Below are positions 9,607-18,319 of a stretch of DNA of 64,000 nucleotides, one piece after another. The translations under genes and the position numbers were made by a program. The DNA lies in assembly GCA_963928055.1 (NCBI GenBank), contig CAWVDN010000002.1:248001-312000 (forward strand), read 5' to 3'. This stretch comes from Scatomonas sp963928055 (lineage in GTDB: Bacteria; Bacillota; Clostridia; Lachnospirales; Lachnospiraceae). The notes beneath the pieces were generated by a model. It was not told where the DNA came from. It searched no databases and saw nothing but the letters and a program-made list of their open reading frames with translations. Positions within the stretch are counted from its first letter, which is position 1. Every line of letters starts with the position of its first letter.

Positions 9607-10935
9607 TCAGGCTTTCTCCTTTTCGCCGTCCTCCTCGGATTTCTTGGGGAGCACCCGCACCAGCGTTCCCTCGATCCGGTGTTCCTTTACCTGCAGGACT
9701 TTGATGTGCAGGCCGTCCACCTCCAGCTCGAACTGGCTTCCGTCCTCGGGGATCACCGCCAGTTTGCCGAAAATGTATCCGCTGAAAGTATCGTAGTCTT
9801 CCTCCGGAAGATCCACGCCCAGAGCCTTGGAAACATCGTCCAGGGGGGTAGATCCCTGGATCCGCCAGAGTTCCTCGGAGATCTTCTGGATCTCCTCCGT
9901 CCGGTCCTCTTCATCCTCCTCGGTGAGGGTTCCCACCAGCTGCTCGATCAGATCCCGCAGGGTGATGATACCGTCCATGCCGCCGTACTCATCCAGGACT
10001 ACAGCGAAATAGTTTCCGCTTTTTTTCATATTGGCAAAGAGCACATCCGCCTTGATATATTCCGGCACAAAATAGGGGCGTTTGACCGCCTGGGCCAGGA
10101 TCTCGTCCTTATTGCTGCCCCGAAGCCGGAAATAATCCTTGGCGTCCAGGATGCCCAGGATATCGTCCGCATCCTCCCCGCACACAGGGAACAGGGAATG
10201 CCTGCTCTCGTGGATGGTCTTTTCCCACTCCTCCAGGCTGTCGTCCGCCCAGATCAGGGCCACATCCGGCCGGTGGGTGCAGATCTCATCCGCGGAAATG
10301 TCGTCAAACTCAAAAACGTTCTGGATCATTTCCTTTTCATCCGTGTCGATGGTGCCTTTCTCACTTCCGGCGTCCACCATCAGGCGGATCTCCTCCTCGG
10401 TAACCTGCTCATCTTCCTCGTTGGGATCCACTCCCAGCAGCCGCAGCACCCCGTTGGTGGAAACCGTCAGCAGCCAGACCAGGGGTGAAAAGATCACCGA
10501 GACCACGTAGAGCATCTTGGCCATGCCGAGAGCCAGCTTCTCCGGATTCTTCATGGCAAGCCGCTTGGGCACCAGTTCCCCGAATATCAGCGTGATATAA
10601 GACAAAATGACCGTGATCAGCACCACCGCCACCGACTGGTGCAGCGTGATCCCAACGCTTTTCAGTCCGTTTACCAGGTAGGGGGCAAAATTGTCCGCCG
10701 CGAACGCACTGCCCAGAAAGCCGGACAGGGTAATGGCTACCTGAATCGTGGAAAGAAACTTTGTAGGTACCCGGGTAAGCTTCTGCAGGGTCCTGCCCCG
10801 CTTATCCGTCTCCGAGATCTTCTCCAGCTTGGCGTCATTGACAGAGATCACCGCGATCTCCGCACAGGCAAATACCGCATTGAGAGCGATCAGAACGATC
10901 TGCAGCAAAATGGGCAACAATAGGTCACCGTCCAA
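9607..10935 (-). CDS. CNNM/CorC-like membrane protein (DUF21, CBS pair, transporter-associated domain)
   Basis: The 442-aa protein belongs to the HlyC/CorC/CNNM family, linked to Mg2+ or Co2+ homeostasis. Three to four membrane helices of the DUF21 domain fill residues 1-170 (LIALNAVFACAEIAVISVN, then FGELVPKRLAMKNPEKLA). A pair of CBS domains follows at about 200-330. The CorC_HlyC domain with DTFSGYIFGKL is at about 345-430. The start is a TTG at 10935 with GGAGG 8 nt upstream; no ATG fits. The acidic, lysine-rich C-terminus is unremarkable. Older 'hemolysin' names for this family are misleading. Confidence 0.9.
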   Translation of the reverse strand: MDGDLLLPILLQIVLIALNAVFACAEIAVISVNDAKLEKISETDKRGRTLQKLTRVPTKFLSTIQVAITLSGFLGSAFAADNFAPYLVNGLKSVGITLHQSVAVVLITVILSYITLIFGELVPKRLAMKNPEKLALGMAKMLYVVSVIFSPLVWLLTVSTNGVLRLLGVDPNEEDEQVTEEEIRLMVDAGSEKGTIDTDEKEMIQNVFEFDDISADEICTHRPDVALIWADDSLEEWEKTIHESRHSLFPVCGEDADDILGILDAKDYFRLRGSNKDEILAQAVKRPYFVPEYIKADVLFANMKKSGNYFAVVLDEYGGMDGIITLRDLIEQLVGTLTEEDEEDRTEEIQKISEELWRIQGSTPLDDVSKALGVDLPEEDYDTFSGYIFGKLAVIPEDGSQFELEVDGLHIKVLQVKEHRIEGTLVRVLPKKSEEDGEKEKA

Positions 10936-10985
10936 AATAAATTCCTCCTCTTTGTATCTGTTCCGCCGGGGCGGAACATTCTGAT

Positions 10986-11022
10986 TTTATAATAACAGGC
11001 TGCACTGTAATGGCAGCCTGCT
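10986..11022 (-). terminator. terminator-like hairpin after purL
   Basis: On the minus strand, the stem AGCAGGCTGC/GCAGCCTG(T)T is followed by an AT-rich run. It lies 38 bp beyond the purL stop and upstream of the CNNM gene, so it probably ends the purL transcript. Confidence 0.65.
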
Positions 11023-11059
11023 ATCTGGATTATAGTATATTACCCTGTATCATGTCAAC

Positions 11060-14000
11060 TTATTTAAAATAGCGCACCCCGGACTCAAAGATCTTCAGAT
11101 CCTGCTCGCCGTAGATATTGATGGCGACTCCGTCGTCCCGACGTTCCGCGTGGGCCATCTTTCCGAAGACCCGGCCGTCGGGGCTGGTGATCCCCTCAAT
11201 GTTGCAGTAGGAGCCGTTGACGTTCCAGTACTCGTCTCCATCCACTTCGCCGTCCGCATTGCAGTACTGGGTGGCGATCTGCCCGCCGGCCATCAGCCGG
11301 GCGATCCATTCGTCACTGGCCACAAACCGGCCTTCTCCATGGGAAGCGGGGCTGGTGTACACGCCTCCCGGCTCCGCTCCTGCCAGCCAGGGAGATTTGT
11401 TGGAGACCACTTTGGTGTAGACCATCTTGGACACATGGCGGCCCACGGTGTTAAAGGTCAGGGTGGGAGAATTCGGCTTCTGCCCCGTGATCTCTCCGTA
11501 AGGCACCAGTCCCAGCTTGATCAGGGCCTGGAATCCGTTGCAGATGCCCAGGGCCAGTCCGTCCCTTTCATCCAGGAGCTTCCTTACCGCCTCTTTGATC
11601 TTCTCGTTCTGGAAAGCGGTGGCAAAGAACTTGGCGGAGCCGTCTGGCTCATCGCCTGCGGAGAAGCCGCCGGGGAACATGATGATCTGGGCCTGGCCGA
11701 TGGCCTCTTCAAAGGCCCGGACCGATTCGCGGATCCCTTCCGCGCTCAGATTGCGGAATACCCGGGTCTCCACTTTTGCCCCGGCTCTCTCGAAAGCTCT
11801 GGCGCTGTCATACTCACAGTTGGTTCCCGGGAAGACCGGAATAAATACCGTAGGCACACCGATCTTGTGGGAACAGATATGAATGCCGGAAGTCTTATAT
11901 ACACCATTCTCCAGCACCGCCTCTTTGTCGGCGGGAGTTCCGATGAGACCTACGGCTGTGGGACCGTCTCCTTTTGCCTGGGAGCGGGTCTTGAACACGC
12001 CTTCCAGCGTTCCCATCCAGGCATCCAGAGCCTCGTTCTCCGGGATCACCACACTGCCCCAGGAAAATTCCGGCCGGTCTGTCACTTCGCCGATCACCCG
12101 GTAGCTGCACTGAAGTCTTCCCACATCCTCCCCGGACACTTCGCAGATCAGATCTCCCAGGAAGGGGCTGAATAGGTCTCTGGCATCCAGATCGTGCTCC
12201 AGGCGGACACCCAGTCCGTTGCCGAAGGCCATCTTGCTGACCGCGGCGGCAATGCCCATGCGGTCCAGGGCGTAAGCGGCCCGGATCCGTCCCTCCTGCA
12301 TATCCTGGTGAAGGCGGTCATAAAGATCCATAACTTCCGTGTAGACCGGCAGTTCATAGCTGTCCGTGGGAATATGGATCCACACCAGCTTGTTCCCGGC
12401 TTTTTTCAGTTCCGGCGTCACCACATCCTGCACCTTGGCCACATCCACGGCAAAGGAGACCAGGGTAGGCGGAACGTCGATATCATTAAAGGTGCCGGAC
12501 ATACTGTCCTTGCCTCCGATGGAGGGCAGTCCGTAGCCCAGCTGCGCCGCGTAAGCTCCCAGCAGAGCGGCAAAGGGCTGGCTCCAGCGGCCGGGCTCCT
12601 CGCTCATCCTGCGGAAATACTCCTGGAAGGTAAAACGGATCTTCCGGAAATCTCCGCCGCAGGCCACGATCCTGGCAATGGACTCCGTCACCGCGTAAAC
12701 AGCTCCGTGGTAGGGACTCCAGCTGGACACATAGGGATCAAAGCCATAACTCATCATGGTGACGGTGTTGGTCTTTCCCTTCAGCACCGGCACCTTGGCT
12801 ACCATGGACTGGGTCTCCGTCAGCTGATATTTCCCGCCGTAGGGCATCAGCACGCTGCCGGCGCCGATGGAGGAGTCGAACATTTCCACCAGGCCTTTCT
12901 GGGAGCAGGCGTTCAAGTCTGCCAGGGTATCCAGCCATTTCTGTTTCACATCCGCGATGTCCCCGCTGCGCTCCAGGACGTTGCCGGCTCTGCCGGGGAT
13001 CTCCACGAAAACATCGGTTTCCTGATGGGCGCCGTTGGTATTCAGGAAAGCCCGGGACAGGTTGACGATCTCTTTTCCTCTCCAGGAAAGGATCAGACGG
13101 GGCTCTTCCGTGACCACAGCCACCTTCACCGCCTCCAGATTTTCTTCTTCCGCGTATTGCAGGAATTCCTCGGCGTCCTTGGGATCCACCACCACGGCCA
13201 TTCGCTCCTGGGATTCGGAGATGGCCAGCTCCGTGCCGTCCAGGCCGGCATATTTCTTAGGTACTTTATCCAGATCGATGCGCAGTCCGTCCGCCAGCTC
13301 TCCGATGGCCACGGAGACGCCGCCGGCGCCGAAATCGTTGCACTTCTTGATCAGGCGGCTCACCTCCGGGCGCCGGAACATGCGCTGGATCTTTCTCTCT
13401 GTGGGGGCGTTTCCTTTCTGCACCTCCGCTCCGCAGGTCTCCAGGGAAGCGGTGGTGTGCACCTTGGAAGACCCGGTGGCACCGCCGATGCCGTCCCGGC
13501 CGGTGCGGCCGCCCAGCAGGATGATCAGATCTCCCGGATCGGAGTTTTCCCGGATCACATCTTTTCTGGGAGCGGCTCCCATGACCGCTCCGATCTCCAT
13601 TCTCTTAGCTACGTAATTGGGATGGTACACTTCCTTTACGTATCCGGTGGCCAGTCCCACCTGGTTGCCGTAAGAGCTGTAGCCCTTGGCAGCTCCCCGG
13701 GTCAGGGTCTTCTGGGGCAGTTTGCCCTCCAGAGTATCCTTCACCGGAACCGTGGGATCCGCCGCGCCGGTAACGCGCATAGCCTGATAGACATAGGTAC
13801 GGCCTGACAGAGGATCCCGGATAGCGCCTCCCAGGCAGGTGGCAGCCCCGCCGAAGGGCTCGATCTCGGTGGGATGGTTGTGGGTCTCATTCTTAAAGTT
13901 GATGAGCCACTCCTCTTCCTTTCCGTCCACATCCACCGGGACTACGATGCTGCAGGCGTTGATCTCATCGGACTCCTCCTGATCCTGGAGCTTGCCCTCC

Positions 14001-14863
14001 GCTTTCAGTTTCTTCATAGCCAGCAGGGCCAGGTCCATAAGACAGACAAATTTGTCGTCCCGTCCTTTGTACAGGACCTCCCGGTCCTTCAGGTATTCTT
14101 TGTAAGTATTTTCTATGGGCTCCCGGTAATCTCCCTCACCGAACTCCACATGCTTCAGCTCCGTGGAGAAGGTGGTGTGACGGCAGTGGTCGGACCAGTA
14201 GGTGTCCAGCACCCGGATCTCCGTCACGGAAGGATCTCTCTTCTCCTCCCCGCGGAAATACTTCTGAATGTGCTGGAAGTCCCGGAAGGTCATGGCCAGA
14301 TTCAGGGAATCATAGAGCTTTTTCAGCTCTGCCTTCTCCATTTCCGTGAAACCCTCAAAGGATTTCACATCTTCCGGCTCCGGGAAATCCATTACCAGGG
14401 TCTCCGGCTTTTCCAGCCCGGTCTCCCGGGAATCCACCGGGTTGATGCAGTGCTTCTTGATGGCAGCCAGTTCCCTGTCCGTCACCTCTCCTTCTATTAC
14501 ATAGGTGGTGGCGGAGCGGATGATGGGCTGCTCGTCCTCCTTCAGAAACTGGATGCACTGCACCGCGGAGTCCGCCCTCTGGTCAAACTGGCCGGGAAGA
14601 TACTCCACGGAAAATATCCTGGCCCCCTCTTCGGCCGGAAAATTTTCTCTGTATAACAGGTCTACAGGCGGTTCCGCGAAAACCACATGGCAGGCTTTCT
14701 CAAATACAGCTTCGCTGACGTTTTCCACATCGTACCGAATCAGCACCCGGACGCCGGTAACCCCGGATACTCCCAGATAATGCCGGATCTCATGGCGGAG
14801 ATCCTTTGCCGCAACGGCAAACTCCGGTTTTTTCTCTACATATACCCGTCTGACTGTACTCAT
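11060..14863 (-). CDS. purL: phosphoribosylformylglycinamidine synthase, single-chain
   Basis: It converts FGAR to FGAM with glutamine and ATP in purine synthesis. At 1267 aa it is the large fused form, with a PurS-like N-terminal part, two AIRS-type synthetase halves (SYGNQVGLATGYV and GIGGKDSMSGTF) and a C-terminal class I glutaminase. The glutaminase holds the PGGFSAGDE motif, nucleophile Cys in LGICNGFQAL and a distal SHGEGRF histidine/glutamate. Many Firmicutes use separate PurS, PurL and PurQ, so the fused form is notable but common in Clostridia. The start at 14863 has GGAAAGGAAG upstream. No other pur gene is adjacent. Confidence 0.96.
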   Translation of the reverse strand: MSTVRRVYVEKKPEFAVAAKDLRHEIRHYLGVSGVTGVRVLIRYDVENVSEAVFEKACHVVFAEPPVDLLYRENFPAEEGARIFSVEYLPGQFDQRADSAVQCIQFLKEDEQPIIRSATTYVIEGEVTDRELAAIKKHCINPVDSRETGLEKPETLVMDFPEPEDVKSFEGFTEMEKAELKKLYDSLNLAMTFRDFQHIQKYFRGEEKRDPSVTEIRVLDTYWSDHCRHTTFSTELKHVEFGEGDYREPIENTYKEYLKDREVLYKGRDDKFVCLMDLALLAMKKLKAEGKLQDQEESDEINACSIVVPVDVDGKEEEWLINFKNETHNHPTEIEPFGGAATCLGGAIRDPLSGRTYVYQAMRVTGAADPTVPVKDTLEGKLPQKTLTRGAAKGYSSYGNQVGLATGYVKEVYHPNYVAKRMEIGAVMGAAPRKDVIRENSDPGDLIILLGGRTGRDGIGGATGSSKVHTTASLETCGAEVQKGNAPTERKIQRMFRRPEVSRLIKKCNDFGAGGVSVAIGELADGLRIDLDKVPKKYAGLDGTELAISESQERMAVVVDPKDAEEFLQYAEEENLEAVKVAVVTEEPRLILSWRGKEIVNLSRAFLNTNGAHQETDVFVEIPGRAGNVLERSGDIADVKQKWLDTLADLNACSQKGLVEMFDSSIGAGSVLMPYGGKYQLTETQSMVAKVPVLKGKTNTVTMMSYGFDPYVSSWSPYHGAVYAVTESIARIVACGGDFRKIRFTFQEYFRRMSEEPGRWSQPFAALLGAYAAQLGYGLPSIGGKDSMSGTFNDIDVPPTLVSFAVDVAKVQDVVTPELKKAGNKLVWIHIPTDSYELPVYTEVMDLYDRLHQDMQEGRIRAAYALDRMGIAAAVSKMAFGNGLGVRLEHDLDARDLFSPFLGDLICEVSGEDVGRLQCSYRVIGEVTDRPEFSWGSVVIPENEALDAWMGTLEGVFKTRSQAKGDGPTAVGLIGTPADKEAVLENGVYKTSGIHICSHKIGVPTVFIPVFPGTNCEYDSARAFERAGAKVETRVFRNLSAEGIRESVRAFEEAIGQAQIIMFPGGFSAGDEPDGSAKFFATAFQNEKIKEAVRKLLDERDGLALGICNGFQALIKLGLVPYGEITGQKPNSPTLTFNTVGRHVSKMVYTKVVSNKSPWLAGAEPGGVYTSPASHGEGRFVASDEWIARLMAGGQIATQYCNADGEVDGDEYWNVNGSYCNIEGITSPDGRVFGKMAHAERRDDGVAINIYGEQDLKIFESGVRYFK

Positions 14864-14971
14864 ACTTTTCTTCCTTTCCGCATAGCAGCATCTTACATTC
14901 GTTAGGAACAGCATAGCATATTTTTTATTATTAGTAAAATTAATGTATTTAATTGTATTTATTAATCTCAT

Positions 14972-15019
14972 TAATAAGAAAACTCCCTGCGATCCGCCGC
15001 CTAAGCGGATCCGCAGGGA
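14972..15019 (-). terminator. strong hairpin with minus-strand T-rich tail
   Basis: The stem TCCCTGCG-ATCCGC/GCGGAT-CGCAGGGA has a single bulge and is followed on the minus strand by GTTTTCTTATT. It lies downstream of pfk on the minus strand, but with the amidase 5' fragment in between, so it may end the pfk transcript. Confidence 0.65.
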
Positions 15020-15058
15020 ATTCTCTGATCCTGATGCACCCTCAGGTAAAAACTTTCA

Positions 15059-15064
15059 TATAAT
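15059..15064 (+). promoter_or_regulatory. -10 element upstream of the amidase start
   Basis: A perfect TATAAT lies 31 bp before the amidase ATG. The -35 region (TGCACC, 18 bp away) is weak. It suggests that the split amidase once had, or still has, its own promoter on the plus strand. Confidence 0.45.
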
Positions 15065-15095
15065 AGACAGAAAGATTCTGCAAAGAGGTATTTCC

Positions 15096-15149
15096 ATGTC
15101 CTACAAAATTGTCATTGACGCCGGCCATGGCGGATCCCTTCTGCGCAAA
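15096..15149 (+). pseudogene. N-acetylmuramoyl-L-alanine amidase, detached 5' end
   Basis: An ATG at 15096 with AAGAGG 7 nt upstream encodes MSYKIVIDAGHGG, the exact N-terminal signature of amidase_3 zinc hydrolases with the first metal-binding His. Homology stops after about 14 codons. The frame then runs through unrelated sequence (the antisense of the pfk 3' end) to a stop at 15215. The missing continuation is found 1.37 kb downstream at 16502-17305, beyond the pfk gene. Confidence 0.8.
15121..15149 (+). repeat. left junction repeats of the pfk-containing segment
   Basis: CCGGCCATGGCGG (15121-15133) and TTCTGCGCAAA (15139-15149) recur in direct orientation at the right junction, as CCGGCCCATGGCGG (16520-16533) and TTCTGCGCAAA (16503-16513). 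A GGATCC sits between the two motifs on both sides. The order is mirrored around the pfk segment. Confidence 0.8.
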
Positions 15150-15156
15150 AGCGCTG

Positions 15157-16404
15157 TCAGATCTGTCCCAGATGTCCCGGTTTGTAAAGATGCCGTGGAA
15201 TGCCGTCCACCATGACAGGAGAAACGTCCCCCTGGATCAGGGGTTTTACATAGGTAACAAACTCATCCGTTACATAGGTACCGTCCTCATTTACCCACTC
15301 TCTGGGAACCAGGCGCTCGTCATTGGCGATCTTATGCACATCCTTGACCTCTGTGCCGCACTGATAAGGATCATCGGAAAGGCGGTTCAGGACCACCATC
15401 TTTCCGGTATCCCCCTCGTCCGCAGCTTTCACGGCGGCGCCGCCCACCTGGTAAGCCTCCAGGATATCCACCCGGGAACTGCAGTGGGAAGCGGAACGCT
15501 GCAGGGTGCTGAGCTCAATGGCTCTGGTCTTGCATCCGATCTCGTTGGCCACATAATTCGCCAGATACGCCGCGGTTCCTGTCAGCTGTTTATGGCCGAA
15601 TGCGTCCACAAAGTCTGAACTCTGGCCCAGTTCACATACGTAGCGTCCATCGGCAAGACGGATGCCCTCGGAGACGGTAACCACTACAGAAGGTTTCTTC
15701 TCCAGAAGCTCCCGGATCCTGACCATAAATTTATCCAGATCAAAAGTCAGTTCCGGCAGATAAATAAGATCCGGCCCTTTGCAGTCCTCCCCCTTGGCCA
15801 GGGCGGAAGCTCCGGTGAGCCAGCCGGCGTTTCTTCCCATGATCTCCACAATGGTAACCAGCCCATTTTTATATTCCAGGCAGAAACTGTCCCGGATGAT
15901 CTCCTTTACAGAGGTGCCGATGTATTTGGCGGCGCTGCCAAAGCCCGGCGTATGGTCAGTCAGCGCCAGATCGTTGTCGATGGTTTTCGGGCATCCGATG
16001 AATCTCTGGGAATGCCCTTTGACAATGGCATAATCTGAAAGCTTTTTAATGGTATCCATGGAGTCGTTGCCGCCGATGTAGATAAACGCCTCGATCTCCA
16101 GTTTGTCCAGGATCTCGAAGATCTTGTCGTAAAGCTCCATATTCTCATAGATTTCCGGCAGCTTGTAACGGCAGGAGCCCAGATAAGCCGCAGGAGTCCG
16201 TTTCAGCAGCTCCGCGTCCAGCTCGTTGGTGATATGTTCGGAGAGATCTATATAGCGCTCCTCCAGCAGGCCCTGGATCCCATGGAGCATTCCATAAACC
16301 TTCTTGGCCCCCCGGTCTTTCGCCGTCCGGTATACACCGGCCAGGCTGGAATTGATGGCAGCCGTGGGGCCGCCAGACTGTCCGACAATTACATTTCCTT
16401 TCAT
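15157..16404 (-). CDS. 6-phosphofructokinase, pyrophosphate-dependent type
   Basis: It phosphorylates fructose-6-phosphate in glycolysis. The 415-aa protein has the N-terminal GQSGGPTAAINSS loop. Asp114 in GGNDS and Lys140 in PKTIDND correspond to the Asp104/Lys124 pair that favours pyrophosphate over ATP, so PPi is the predicted donor. The ATG at 16404 has GGAGG 8 nt upstream; a GTG at 16413 overlaps that site and is rejected. It has its own promoter (16437-16465). The gene lies antisense between the two parts of an amidase gene, as though a segment of about 1.36 kb had been inserted there. Confidence 0.93.
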   Translation of the reverse strand: MKGNVIVGQSGGPTAAINSSLAGVYRTAKDRGAKKVYGMLHGIQGLLEERYIDLSEHITNELDAELLKRTPAAYLGSCRYKLPEIYENMELYDKIFEILDKLEIEAFIYIGGNDSMDTIKKLSDYAIVKGHSQRFIGCPKTIDNDLALTDHTPGFGSAAKYIGTSVKEIIRDSFCLEYKNGLVTIVEIMGRNAGWLTGASALAKGEDCKGPDLIYLPELTFDLDKFMVRIRELLEKKPSVVVTVSEGIRLADGRYVCELGQSSDFVDAFGHKQLTGTAAYLANYVANEIGCKTRAIELSTLQRSASHCSSRVDILEAYQVGGAAVKAADEGDTGKMVVLNRLSDDPYQCGTEVKDVHKIANDERLVPREWVNEDGTYVTDEFVTYVKPLIQGDVSPVMVDGIPRHLYKPGHLGQI

Positions 16405-16436
16405 TTCTGACACCTCCGTTGTGCGTTGATAGTACT

Positions 16437-16465
16437 ATCTTAGTGTATTTTGGCGGTTTTGTCCA
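16437..16465 (-). promoter_or_regulatory. pfk promoter
   Basis: On the minus strand: TGGACA (16460-16465), 17-bp spacer, TAAGAT (16437-16442), 33 bp before the pfk ATG. It lies inside the segment that splits the amidase, so pfk carries its own promoter. Confidence 0.7.
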
Positions 16466-16501
16466 GTAAAATTCATTTTAATTTGTTCATTATTTACATA
16501 G

Positions 16502-17305
16502 TTTCTGCGCAAAGAGGATCCGGCCCATGGCGGCGCCGATCCGGGAGCCGTATACAACGGCCGCCAGGAGAAGGACGACAACCTGGAACTGGCTCTGGCC
16601 GTAGGAAAACTGCTGGAAAACCAGGGCATCGATGTGATCTATACCCGGACCACGGATGTATACCAGACGCCATTCGAAAAAGCCCAGATCGCCAACCGGG
16701 CGGGAGCGGATTATTTTATCTCCTTCCACCGGAATTCCAGCCCTGATCCGGACCAGTACGACGGTGTGGAGACGCTGGTCTACGATAAGTCCGGCACAAA
16801 ACTCACCATGGCGGAAAACATCAACGGCGCCCTGGAAGCTCTGGGCTTTAAAAATCTGGGAGTAAAAGCACGGCCCGGTCTGGTGGTCCTGCGGCGGACG
16901 AAAATGCCGGCCCTGCTCATTGAAACAGGTTTTCTCAATACAGATCAGGATAACGTCCTTTACGACGAGAAAAAAGACGAGATCCCACGGGCCATCGCCA
17001 ACGCCATCCTGGGGACTCTGGATATGGAAACCATCGAAGAGGACAGCGGTTCCCCCACTCCGCCCGCTCCGGAAGAGCCGGAGGAGGACAGCGTCTTATA
17101 CCGGGTCCAGGTCGGTTCCTTCCGGGAGCGGGGCAATGCCGACAAGCTGCTCTACGAGCTTCTGGATCAGGGTTTCCCCGCATTCATTCTCTATGAAAAC
17201 GGCTACTACAAGGTACAGGCAGGCGCATTTAAGATCCTGGCCAACGCAGTCCTCATGGAACGCCGGCTGCGCCGCAGCGGATATTCCACCTTTATCACTG
17301 TCTGA
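16502..17305 (+). pseudogene. N-acetylmuramoyl-L-alanine amidase with SPOR domain, lacking its 5' end
   Basis: The open frame begins right after a TAG at 16499-16501 and encodes, from 16526, HGGADPGAVYNGRQEKDD, a second copy of the His-Gly-Gly motif that continues into a complete amidase_3 domain. It includes the catalytic SFHRNS His and the LLIETGFL Glu. After a Pro/Glu-rich linker, a SPOR domain (YRVQVGSF...YYKVQAGAF) binds denuded peptidoglycan. No ATG with a ribosome site exists before 16634, which would remove the first metal ligand region. Joining the two halves at the shared TTCTGCGCAAA gives an uninterrupted 281-aa frame. As assembled it is probably inactive. Confidence 0.8.
16503..16533 (+). 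repeat. right junction repeats of the pfk-containing segment
   Basis: TTCTGCGCAAA (16503-16513), GGATCC (16516-16521) and CCGGCCCATGGCGG (16520-16533) mirror the left junction at 15121-15149. The outer motif could be a target duplication (one-base difference) and the inner motif a recombination or deletion junction. Confidence 0.75.
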
Positions 17306-17379
17306 AAAAACTTTCCCTTTACCTGCGGCTGCTTTTGCGTTACACTTACGGCAGACAATTCTTCGCTGGAGGTTTGCCT

Positions 17380-18213
17380 ATGTGGATCTTATTTCTGATC
17401 TTGCTTCTTGCGGCCGCGGCCGTTCTGGGATTTTATCTGTGGGCCATCCGCCCGGATACCTCCCGGAAAGAAAGCTGTCTGGCCTTTACCCGGTGGGATT
17501 TTGCCCACCGGGGTCTTTGGGATATGGAGCGGGGCATCCCCGAAAACTCCCTGCCCGCCTTTAAAAAAGCCGTGGAGCACGGTTTTGCCATCGAACTGGA
17601 CGTGCATCTCACCCGAGATGACAGGATCGTGGTTTTCCATGACGATACTCTGAAACGGATGTGCCAGCTGGATCAGCCGGTGGAATCCATGACCTGGGAC
17701 GAGCTCTCAAGGTACCGTCTCCTGAATACAGACTGCCGGATCCCCCTGCTGACCGAGGTTCTGAAACTGGTAGGCGGCCGCGTCCCCCTGCTGATCGAGC
17801 TGAAGCTCCCCACCAGCAGCACTGCCCTCTGTCCTCTGCTGGACCGGATGCTGGAGTCCTATCCCGGGCAATATCTGATCGAATCCTTTAATTCCCTGGG
17901 ACTCCGCTGGTACCGGAAACACCGTCCGGAGATCCTCCGGGGACAGCTGGCCAGCCGCTATCCGCCCGCCAGGGGCCTGACCGCGCTGCTGAACCGGCTC
18001 TCCACCAGCCTGATGGTAAACGCCGCCAGCCGACCGGATTTTGTAGCCTACAATTACAAACACGCCCGGGGGCTTGGCTTCCGCCTGAACCACGGCCTGT
18101 TCAAGGTCCCCGTTTTTGTCTGGACCGTGCGTTCCCGTCTGGCCTATCAGCGGTGCCGGAAACAGTACTCCGCTGTGATCTTTGAAAACTTTCTGCCGGA
18201 GCAGGAAAACTGA
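17380..18213 (+). CDS. glycerophosphodiester phosphodiesterase family protein, membrane-anchored
   Basis: The 277-aa protein begins with one N-terminal transmembrane helix (ILFLILLLAAAAVLGFYLWA). The GDPD TIM-barrel follows: AHRG near residue 45, ENSLPAF, ELDVHLTRDDRIVVFHD with catalytic Glu/Asp/His, and IELKLP. It should hydrolyse glycerophosphodiesters at the outer membrane surface. The start at 17380 has GGAGG 7 nt upstream. It follows the amidase 3' part by 74 bp on the plus strand and may share its transcript. Confidence 0.9.
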   Translation: MWILFLILLLAAAAVLGFYLWAIRPDTSRKESCLAFTRWDFAHRGLWDMERGIPENSLPAFKKAVEHGFAIELDVHLTRDDRIVVFHDDTLKRMCQLDQPVESMTWDELSRYRLLNTDCRIPLLTEVLKLVGGRVPLLIELKLPTSSTALCPLLDRMLESYPGQYLIESFNSLGLRWYRKHRPEILRGQLASRYPPARGLTALLNRLSTSLMVNAASRPDFVAYNYKHARGLGFRLNHGLFKVPVFVWTVRSRLAYQRCRKQYSAVIFENFLPEQEN

Positions 18214-18253
18214 ATGATCTTGCAAAGTATTTCTTAAGTTTCTCGAAATCCGC

Positions 18254-18282
18254 TTGACTTCCCTGCATCCCTGTGGGATACT
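18254..18282 (+). promoter_or_regulatory. promoter of the PAP2-family gene
   Basis: TTGACT (18254-18259), 17-bp spacer, GATACT (18277-18282), 37 bp before the ATG at 18320. Confidence 0.7.
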
Positions 18283-18319
18283 AGCGTCAGCGTGTGAATC
18301 CGACAAATCGGGAGGGAGT

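Noticed and set aside
11150..14656. Long open frames on the plus strand opposite purL (also opposite clpC, nifJ and others)
   Set aside because: They lack ribosome sites and family motifs. They are high-GC shadows of real minus-strand genes.
16413..16413. GTG start for pfk
   Set aside because: It overlaps the GGAGG ribosome site; the ATG at 16404 has correct spacing.
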